Shown piece by piece: positions 7,731-13,910 of a stretch of DNA of 55,014 nt. Below the pieces are notes generated by a model. It saw only the letters and a program-made list of their open reading frames with translations. It was not told the DNA's origin and did not search any database. The first letter of the stretch is position 1, and the number at the start of each line of letters is the position of its first letter. The stretch comes from Acidisarcina sp. (lineage in GTDB: Bacteria > Acidobacteriota > Terriglobia > Terriglobales > Acidobacteriaceae): contig DATLIY010000001.1 in the NCBI GenBank assembly GCA_035539175.1, positions 1-55,014 on the forward strand, read 5' to 3'. The translations under genes were made by a program, and so were the position numbers.

Positions 7731-9232
7731 TTTGCCACCTCCTCAGGAGACTCATAGGGGTTTATCCCCATCTGGATATCCCGCACATCTGCTGCCTGCT
7801 CCGGTGTCAGCTCCCGCACACAGCGCGAGGTAGGATCCACATGCACGTCAAAAAACTCGAATCCAAGTCCGGATCGAGGTGGCTTGGGCAGGGAAATCCG
7901 CATCGTGTTTGTTTCCTTGAGCGGACCTCGGAACCACACCCCTAACACCACATCCATACCTTGACTAGCAGCAGAGAATGTATCTACCGCGTTGCAGTCT
8001 CGATAGCACCCCCATAGCTGGTCATCCTCATCTTTGTCCGCCGCAGAGAAGCCCGCCCTATTGGACTGTAGTGGGGTGACACAGACGACCTCCTCATGAT
8101 TCGCGAAGGCTTGTAGCCTTTTGAAGTCGCGGCTGTGGGCTGCGACTTCTTCGCTTGTATTTTTAAACTCGACCCCCATTAAGGCTACATAGTCGATGCA
8201 GATGACGTTGTACCGTTTGCGCGTACGGTGAGTGTGATAGTGCTCCAGCACATCATCCAGAGTCTCAGCATGGGTGCACTCAATGGAACCTGCCATCGCG
8301 TGCCGGAATCTGTCGAAGAGGGTGTCTTTAGCCAGTACCCCCTCTGCGGAGATGGTATCCGGCTGAGTCTCCCAGTCATTGAGGCTGGGTAGGTCCAGCA
8401 CCCATGGATCTACACGTGGGTCTATATAGGCGGCGTAGGTCCAGATCATCGTAGCCATCGCCTTTTCGGGTGTCTCCTCACAGGGCACAAATAGGACCCT
8501 AGCCCCCTGAACCGCAAAGTGGACCATCAGAGATTTACAAAAAGTTGATTTTCCGCTGCCGGTGTACCCCAGCACTCCGATCCACCGCAGATTTTTTGGA
8601 CCTATGACCATCCGCGTATCAATAGAAGGTAGGCCTGTTAAAAACCTATCCCCCTGCTCCCTCCTGAGGATCGCGTCAAGGTTATCTGATATCTCCTCGC
8701 TGGCCTCGATGATGTCTCCCTCTATCCCCCGAAACCCGGGAGTAATAGGATCCTCAGCAGCCCGCTTTCTTACAAAGGCCATTGCATCGACCACACCCCG
8801 GGGTGCATCTCCACCCTTTTTCTCATCTGGCACACGACCGGTCGCGATATTTATTCCGTGCTGGAAAGTTTTCTCAAAATAACTGACACGACCCTGATTG
8901 ATCATGTTCACTGTTAGGACTTCGGCGTCGGCCACTCCATCCGGGTCACCAGTCTCTACGAGACTTAGATTCTCCACGATGAGGATCCAGCGATTCCCAT
9001 ATTCTGACCGTGCGGTCCCAAACTCTCTCAGATCGGCGATGCTGGTGGGGCACTTTTTCATCTGCTCAATAAAGTCGAGACATAAGCTCAGTGCAGGTAC
9101 ACCTGCATCGTCGACCAGACTCTTGATGGCCCACCTCAGATTGGGGGTGTAGTCCCGGATCGTATCGTATGGCTGCTGCTTGATGATGGCTGCTATGAGG
9201 TGGTGGCTAGGATCCCAGTTAGTTGCCTGCAT
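7721..9232 (-). CDS. DnaB-like phage replicative helicase
   Basis: 503 residues. The C-terminal RecA-like core has Walker A GVLGYTGSGKSTFCKS (about residues 220-235), a conserved acid after it (VLFVPCEETPEKAM), Walker B NVICIDYVALMG and the downstream QSNR motif (VVCVTPLQSNRAG). The N-terminal 180 residues match the expected helical primase-interaction region only loosely. It would unwind phage DNA as a hexamer. An AGGAGGT site precedes the ATG. Overlaps of 14 and 10 nt join it to the genes on either side. Confidence 0.9.
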   Translation of the reverse strand: MQATNWDPSHHLIAAIIKQQPYDTIRDYTPNLRWAIKSLVDDAGVPALSLCLDFIEQMKKCPTSIADLREFGTARSEYGNRWILIVENLSLVETGDPDGVADAEVLTVNMINQGRVSYFEKTFQHGINIATGRVPDEKKGGDAPRGVVDAMAFVRKRAAEDPITPGFRGIEGDIIEASEEISDNLDAILRREQGDRFLTGLPSIDTRMVIGPKNLRWIGVLGYTGSGKSTFCKSLMVHFAVQGARVLFVPCEETPEKAMATMIWTYAAYIDPRVDPWVLDLPSLNDWETQPDTISAEGVLAKDTLFDRFRHAMAGSIECTHAETLDDVLEHYHTHRTRKRYNVICIDYVALMGVEFKNTSEEVAAHSRDFKRLQAFANHEEVVCVTPLQSNRAGFSAADKDEDDQLWGCYRDCNAVDTFSAASQGMDVVLGVWFRGPLKETNTMRISLPKPPRSGLGFEFFDVHVDPTSRCVRELTPEQAADVRDIQMGINPYESPEEVAKCL

Positions 9233-9641
9233 TGGTCACCTCCTGTGCTGGCTGAGCGGGGGTGGGGTTTTCGGGGATGCCATGCATCTCCCTAATCCGC
9301 ATAAAACGGAACTCATCCGCTATGAGGTCCTTTATCTGCTGGGCTGTGAGTATCTCCGGCTCATGCTGTGGGTCTCGCAGGGTGTAGGTGGTCATCATCC
9401 TCTGGGTGCCCGCTGACCTGACTTCCCCTCTCCCGAGGAGGCCTAGCTTGACGAGGCTGCGGATACAGCGCTCGGTGTGCTCCGGCTTACCACCCACCGT
9501 GGAGTGGACCTCTGCACTGGTGGCCTCGCCACGATACATATATATAGCTGCGATGATCATCCGCTCTGTGGGCGTCAGCTTATTTTTCAAAATCGACAAT
9601 ACTGTCTGCCGTTCTTTTTCCTGAATCCATCCTGTTTTCAT
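9219..9641 (-). CDS. Phage winged-helix-like protein, unknown role
   Basis: 140 residues from MKTGWIQEKERQTVLSILKN. The start at 9641 is chosen because AGGAG lies 8 nt upstream; the frame extends to 9746 but that part lacks a site. The region LTPTERMIIAAIYMYRGEAT followed by TERCIRSLVKLGLLGRGEV looks like a winged helix. It is the first gene of the replication operon, so it may be a DNA-binding regulator or replication accessory protein. It is not a recognisable CI or Cro protein. Confidence 0.7.
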   Translation of the reverse strand: MKTGWIQEKERQTVLSILKNKLTPTERMIIAAIYMYRGEATSAEVHSTVGGKPEHTERCIRSLVKLGLLGRGEVRSAGTQRMMTTYTLRDPQHEPEILTAQQIKDLIADEFRFMRIREMHGIPENPTPAQPAQEVTNAGN

Positions 9642-10035
9642 TTTGTTATCTCCTGTGTGCCCATAGTTGGGTCTTTGTCTAATACTGCTGCTGTGGTTGT
9701 TTCGACCGGATAGGTCGAAGAATTTCTTCTCGCTACATAGGAGCAAGTGGTAGTTCGAAATTCTCGTTACATGTGTTTTAGGGGTGGGGGTGGCTCAGAG
9801 GTGCATAAACAGGGGAGATACGGGTAGTTGGGGAATGTAACAAGAAAAGGAATCCAGGAAGGGGCTGAAATTATTTTTATTTATTCTGAAGAATTTGTGC
9901 GTCAGGTCGGTATTAGTCCCCAGATGGCAAAAACAGTAGTGAGTGAAAAAACCGACTACCGGATCTATAGATATACGGGCTGCCCAGATGACAGCTCACA
10001 CCACTCACGCAGCAGACACCACAGGAGGATACGCC
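9642..10035. other. Phage control region between replication operon and integrase
   Basis: About 390 bases without a supported gene, separating the minus-strand replication operon from the small plus-strand ORF. It contains the 33-nt element (9930-9962) followed by ATCTATAGATATAC, an AT-rich stretch near 9870-9890, and short purine-rich tracts. No repressor gene could be found. The region is a reasonable place for divergent early promoters. Confidence 0.5.
9930..9962 (+). promoter_or_regulatory. 33-nt repeated phage control element, copy A
   Basis: AAAACAG, TGAGTG and AAAAACCGACTAC occur in the same order and spacing as in copy B (6326-6358, minus strand), with four differences in 33 bases. 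TATAGAT follows at 9966-9972, a possible -10 box. The element points toward the small ORF starting at 10,036. Confidence 0.6.
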
Positions 10036-10182
10036 ATGACCACACGCACCGTAGGAGGATACGCCATGTACGCAGAGACGATGGACAGAGAGATCCGTAT
10101 CACCCCACAGCAGGAAGCTCACCGGCGCTCAATGACCCTTCGTATGTGGGCTTCATTGAGATCCGGTACCCATGGGGCATAG
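10036..10182 (+). CDS. Small plus-strand phage ORF with duplicated start signal
   Basis: 48 residues (MTTRTVGGYAMYAETMDREI onward) or 38 from a second start at 10,066. The 16-nt block AGGAGGATACGCCATG occurs at 10,023-10,038 and again at 10,053-10,068, giving two in-frame starts each with an ideal ribosome-binding site. The 3' 64 nt run antisense to the integrase end. It is the only plausible plus-strand gene of the prophage part and lies 74 nt after the copy A element. The size would fit an excisionase or Cro-like protein, but no motif supports that. Confidence 0.5.
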   Translation: MTTRTVGGYAMYAETMDREIRITPQQEAHRRSMTLRMWASLRSGTHGA

Positions 10183-11393
10183 TGCTTGCGAATCGTGGTG
10201 GTATCAACATGCCCCATCATGGTAGCCACCTCCTCGGGTCTTTGCCCGGCTCGCAACTGCCAAACGGCAAATGTGTGGCGAAACTGCTTTATGTTCGCCG
10301 GTTTCGTCTTCGGCCTGCCTCGGCTATCGAGCGTCGGCAGGATCACATACTTTACCCCCGACGCCTTTATGCACCGCATGAGCCGCTCCGTCCACATCTT
10401 CCTGTCCCCCAATATGCGGGGGTTGTCACTACGGAAGGGCATCGTGGGCTGGTACCCCGGAGGCAGTGGGATCGATGTGAGCTGCTGGGCCACCTCCTCG
10501 GAAATAGGAATGACGGCGTTGCCCTTGGTTTTTTGCCGGGCATAGGTGTACACCGGGATGCGCCGTCCATCGAGCACCACCCACGTGATATTGTCCGGCT
10601 GAAATTTTATGGCATCCATGATGTCGCATCCGGTATTGAGCAGCAAGGTAAGCAGCGACGACAGGCGCTCGACGAACATCCCCTGCTCACACTGCTGCAC
10701 ATGCCGGGGAGAGGCAGTGGCCACCGCAGCGGTGATCTTCTCGATCTGCTCATCGCTATAAGGACCCTGCACCAGATCGGCATCCGGCTTGATCGGCTTG
10801 ATCGCTGCAATGGGGCTCTCCTTGAGCACCTTGCGCTCGACCAGATAGCGGAAAAAACTCCGCAGGATGCTCCAGCGGTTCTGGCGCGTGCTCATCGCCA
10901 GACGGCTCCACTTGGGGGAGGAGTACCAGCGCTCCATCGCTATCGTGGTGATCTCCTGAATGTATTGAACCCCATGCTCATCAGCCCACTCCTGTAGCTG
11001 ACGCATCTGTGTCCGGTAAAGTTGGGTCGTGGTCCCCAGCTCGGACCCGGCCCGGAGGCTTCGGGAGATCCAGAGTTCCCCGGCTTCTTTTACCGTCACG
11101 AGTTGCGCGGCTTCCTCTTCCGTGAGCTTGCGAGAGGCGGCGATCTCCGGGTCATAGCCATGCAACACATGAGACGCAATTCGCTGCGCCTCCGCCCATG
11201 ATGGCGTGTTGAGAGTTCTTCGGAGCATCTTCCCGCCCCGGGGGTTCTCATAAATCCATTTGGGACAGGAGCAGGAGTTGTATTCCGGCTCCGCCAGATG
11301 AGAGCATGTAGTGATATGTCTGGTGTAAACCCGCACACTCCCGAAGGCACTCTTGCTGATCGTCATGACTCGGTACTCTCTCCGAGCCATCAT
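10119..11393 (-). CDS. int: Tyrosine recombinase (phage integrase) with unusual active site
   Basis: About 424 residues. The N-terminus has a Cys/His cluster (TRHITTCSH and CSCPKWIYE) often seen in acidobacterial integrases, then a SAM-like core-binding domain and a C-terminal catalytic domain. FRHTFAVWQL, ATMMGHVDTTTIRKHYAPW give the second Arg, the third-box His and the Tyr nucleophile. The first catalytic Arg position reads TGCDIMDAI (Asp where TGLRISEAL has Arg) and the His before FRHTF is Lys. The start is unsure: GTG 11,420, ATG 11,393 or ATG 11,366, none with a clear ribosome-binding site. Confidence 0.87.
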   Translation of the reverse strand: MMARREYRVMTISKSAFGSVRVYTRHITTCSHLAEPEYNSCSCPKWIYENPRGGKMLRRTLNTPSWAEAQRIASHVLHGYDPEIAASRKLTEEEAAQLVTVKEAGELWISRSLRAGSELGTTTQLYRTQMRQLQEWADEHGVQYIQEITTIAMERWYSSPKWSRLAMSTRQNRWSILRSFFRYLVERKVLKESPIAAIKPIKPDADLVQGPYSDEQIEKITAAVATASPRHVQQCEQGMFVERLSSLLTLLLNTGCDIMDAIKFQPDNITWVVLDGRRIPVYTYARQKTKGNAVIPISEEVAQQLTSIPLPPGYQPTMPFRSDNPRILGDRKMWTERLMRCIKASGVKYVILPTLDSRGRPKTKPANIKQFRHTFAVWQLRAGQRPEEVATMMGHVDTTTIRKHYAPWVPDLNEAHIRRVIERR

Positions 11394-11436
11394 AGACTGT
11401 TTTGTACACCCTTGGTACACGAAATTTTTACAGTCT
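11394..11436. repeat. Inverted repeat at integrase 5' end, possible att or operator
   Basis: AGACTGT (11,394-11,400) and ACAGTCT (11,430-11,436) form an inverted repeat around two direct copies of GTACAC (11,404-11,409 and 11,415-11,420). The position between the integrase start and host DNA suits integrase arm sites or an operator. Identity as attachment site is not shown. Confidence 0.4.
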
Positions 11437-11528
11437 TATAACTTATGTGTTTTCAATAGTTTAGGACTTCAAGGGGCCGTACGAAGAGTACGTCTCCGCA
11501 ACCAGCACCGCCAGCTAAGAGGCCCGCT

Positions 11529-13340
11529 TTGACGCCGATCTTGAATGGGCAGGGGTTGGAGAAGCGCTTTGGCGCGACAACCCTCTTCCAGAACATCAGT
11601 TTTGTTGTTTCCGAGGGCGACCGCATCGGCGTGATCGGCCCAAATGGCTCCGGCAAATCGACGCTCCTCGGTATTCTGGCTGGCGAAATCGAGGTCGATA
11701 GCGGAGAACTCTCACGGCGCAAACATACCCGGCTGAGCTATGTAGCACAGGTATCCGAATTCGCTCCCGGACAGACGCCTCGCTCGGTATTGCAGGATGC
11801 CTTGAAGAAGGCGCATGTACCTGAAGCGGAGTGGGAGGCGCGGATTGCCGAAACCCTTGGCCGCGCGGGGTTTGAGGAATTCGATACCGAGGCGGTTACA
11901 TATTCCGGAGGCTGGCGGAAGCGGCTGGCGATTGCACAGGCGCTGGCTGTAAAGGCCGATGTCCTGCTGCTGGACGAGCCGACAAACCATCTGGATCTGG
12001 CGGGCATTGAGTGGCTGGAAGGCCTGCTGGCCACTGCCCCATTTGCCTGCGTCGTGGTGAGCCACGACCGGTACTTCCTCGAAAATGTCGCCACAGAGAT
12101 GGTCGAGTTGAACCGCACCTATCCCAACGGCCTGCTGCGGGTGGCTGGAAATTACAGTCAATTTCTGGAAAAGAAGGAAGAGTTTCTGGAGACGCAGGCA
12201 AAGCGCCAGGATGCGCTGGAAAATCGCGTCAAACGTGAGATGGAGTGGCTCCGCCGCGGCCCCAAAGCGCGAACCACCAAGAGCAAGGCCCGCATCGACA
12301 AGGCGAATGAGTTGATTGGAGAGCTGGCTGAGCTAGGCGCGCGCCGCAGCACCTCATCGGCTGGAATCGACTTTACCGCCACCGAGCGCCAGACCAAGAG
12401 ACTCGTCGAAGTAGAAGCACTAAGCTACACAATTGGGGAGCGCACGCTCTTCCAGAACCTCAACTTCGCAATCCTCGCCGGAATGCGTGTCGGCCTGGTT
12501 GGACCCAACGGCAGCGGCAAAACAACACTGCTTCGGCTGCTCCGGGGAGAGGTAGAACCGGCCAGCGGGGATATCCGCCGCGCTAATTCCCTGCGTATCG
12601 TCTATTTCGATCAGAACCGCGTGCTCGATCCCGATGTAACCCTGCGCCGCGCACTCGCACCTGACAGCGACTCGATCGTCTACCAGGACCGCGTGATTCA
12701 TGTCGCGTCGTGGGCCTCGCGCTTCCTCTTTACCGGCGAGCAATTGAACCAGCCTGTTGGGCGACTCTCCGGCGGCGAGAGAGCGCGCGTGCTCATCGCC
12801 AATCTTATGCTGCAGCCGGCTGACCTTCTTCTTCTGGACGAGCCGACCAATGATCTCGACATCCCCACGCTTGAGATTCTGGAAGAAAGCCTGCTGGAGT
12901 ATCCCGGCGCGTTAGTGCTGGTTACGCATGATCGCTATCTGCTCGACCGCATTTCGACCACGGTACTGGGCCTGGATGGTATCGGCTCGATCGAGCGTTT
13001 TGCGGATTATCCGCAATGGGAGGCGTGGCAGGCGGAGCGCAAGCAGGCGAAAAATAAAAGCACTAACCCTTCCACCACACGCACTGCCTCACCTACGCCA
13101 GCGCCGCTGCCGGCCAAAAAGAAGCTGGCCTACCTGGAAGCGCGCGAATATGCCGAGATCGAAGACCGCGTCGCGAAAGCGGAAGAGGTTCTGCAACAAT
13201 GGCGGGCAACGCTGGAAGACCCTGCGGTCGCAATTGACGCCGTGCGCTTGCAGGAGGCGCTGGCTCAGTCCGAGCGGGCACAGCATGAGGTCGATGCTCT
13301 CTATGCCCGCTGGGCCGAACTGGAAGCGAAACAGAACTAG
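11529..13340 (+). CDS. uup: ABC-F family ATPase, Uup type
   Basis: 603 residues. Two ABC domains: Walker A GPNGSGKST (37-45) and GPNGSGKTT (about 325-333), signatures YSGGW and LSGGE, Walker B LLLDEPTNHL and LLLDEPTNDL. The linker RVKREMEWLRRGPKARTTKS matches Uup, and the last 70 residues are a charged coiled coil (EIEDRVAKAEEVLQQW) like the Uup C-terminal domain. No membrane segments, so it is a ribosome-acting or DNA-linked ABC-F protein, not a transporter. It starts at TTG with AAGAGG 6 nt upstream. The frame is open upstream to 11,460, right against the prophage edge. Confidence 0.92.
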   Translation: MTPILNGQGLEKRFGATTLFQNISFVVSEGDRIGVIGPNGSGKSTLLGILAGEIEVDSGELSRRKHTRLSYVAQVSEFAPGQTPRSVLQDALKKAHVPEAEWEARIAETLGRAGFEEFDTEAVTYSGGWRKRLAIAQALAVKADVLLLDEPTNHLDLAGIEWLEGLLATAPFACVVVSHDRYFLENVATEMVELNRTYPNGLLRVAGNYSQFLEKKEEFLETQAKRQDALENRVKREMEWLRRGPKARTTKSKARIDKANELIGELAELGARRSTSSAGIDFTATERQTKRLVEVEALSYTIGERTLFQNLNFAILAGMRVGLVGPNGSGKTTLLRLLRGEVEPASGDIRRANSLRIVYFDQNRVLDPDVTLRRALAPDSDSIVYQDRVIHVASWASRFLFTGEQLNQPVGRLSGGERARVLIANLMLQPADLLLLDEPTNDLDIPTLEILEESLLEYPGALVLVTHDRYLLDRISTTVLGLDGIGSIERFADYPQWEAWQAERKQAKNKSTNPSTTRTASPTPAPLPAKKKLAYLEAREYAEIEDRVAKAEEVLQQWRATLEDPAVAIDAVRLQEALAQSERAQHEVDALYARWAELEAKQN

Positions 13341-13352
13341 CAACTGCCAGGC

Positions 13353-13790
13353 TTAGACCCGCCAGTAATCCGGGCGCCAGATGATGATGGCTTTCTTGAT
13401 CTCCTTAGGAGCAAGCCGATCACGGAGAGTCTTTTCGACAAGAGCTGGAAGCTCCCCATCCGAAGCAAAGCGCAGAGCAATCAGTTGTTGCTCGGTAAGC
13501 TCGTCAGATTGCAGGCGAAGAGCCTCTGGCAGAAGAGCCGCAAGACGCAGGCGCTCCTCAAGGCGGATTACACGGTCTTGAACTCGCAGCGCGTAGCTCC
13601 GCACTCTGAAGGCCAGCACGATCAGCACGATGGAAAGCACAATCAGCCACTCATCAAAGTGGCGTGGTTCGTGATATTCATGCACGATGCATACAAAGAA
13701 GTTGAGCAGTAAAGCAGGCATGACAAAGAAGTGGTACCAAGGATCCACACGTCCATGATTTGCAAGCGTCTGCGGTTTCTTCTCGCTCAT
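13353..13790 (-). CDS. DUF6526-type membrane protein
   Basis: 145 residues. Two hydrophobic segments (FFVMPALLLNFFVCIVH, about 20-37, and WLIVLSIVLIVLAFRV, about 48-64) are followed by a helical cytosolic tail with RVIRLEERLRLAALLPE and the ending IKKAIIIWRPDYWRV. The pattern fits DUF6526, whose function is unknown. It converges on the ABC-F gene with a 12-nt gap. AGGAGA precedes the ATG. Confidence 0.75.
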   Translation of the reverse strand: MSEKKPQTLANHGRVDPWYHFFVMPALLLNFFVCIVHEYHEPRHFDEWLIVLSIVLIVLAFRVRSYALRVQDRVIRLEERLRLAALLPEALRLQSDELTEQQLIALRFASDGELPALVEKTLRDRLAPKEIKKAIIIWRPDYWRV

Positions 13791-13910
13791 ATCTTTCTCC
13801 TGTGTTCAGACTGTCCACTTCCCTGCTAAGTGTTCCCGAAGAGGGTAGCACCGCTGGCTGTCGGTTGCGAAGCTAGAACTTAATTGGCAGCAAGTCTACA
13901 TCGTCTTGAA

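Larger units (their letters stand above)
1..11450 (-). mobile_element. Prophage, integrase-proximal part (left end outside window)
   Basis: All convincing genes from 1 to 11,393 except one small ORF lie on the minus strand in the order integrase, winged-helix-like protein, DnaB-like helicase, initiator, small early genes, sigma factor, HNH, methyltransferase, small terminase, large terminase, portal. This is the usual order of an HK97-like siphophage genome read from integration to packaging. Most early genes start after a strong AGGAGGT-type site and overlap by 8 to 14 nt. Head and tail genes must continue to the left of the window. The right boundary lies between the integrase start and the ABC-F gene at 11,529; it cannot be fixed without the other attachment site. 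No repressor was recognised. Confidence 0.93.

Noticed and set aside
9828-10997. A 389-codon plus-strand open frame
   Set aside because: It lies antisense to the integrase, has no ribosome-binding site and its Arg/His-rich translation is the usual shadow of a GC-rich gene.
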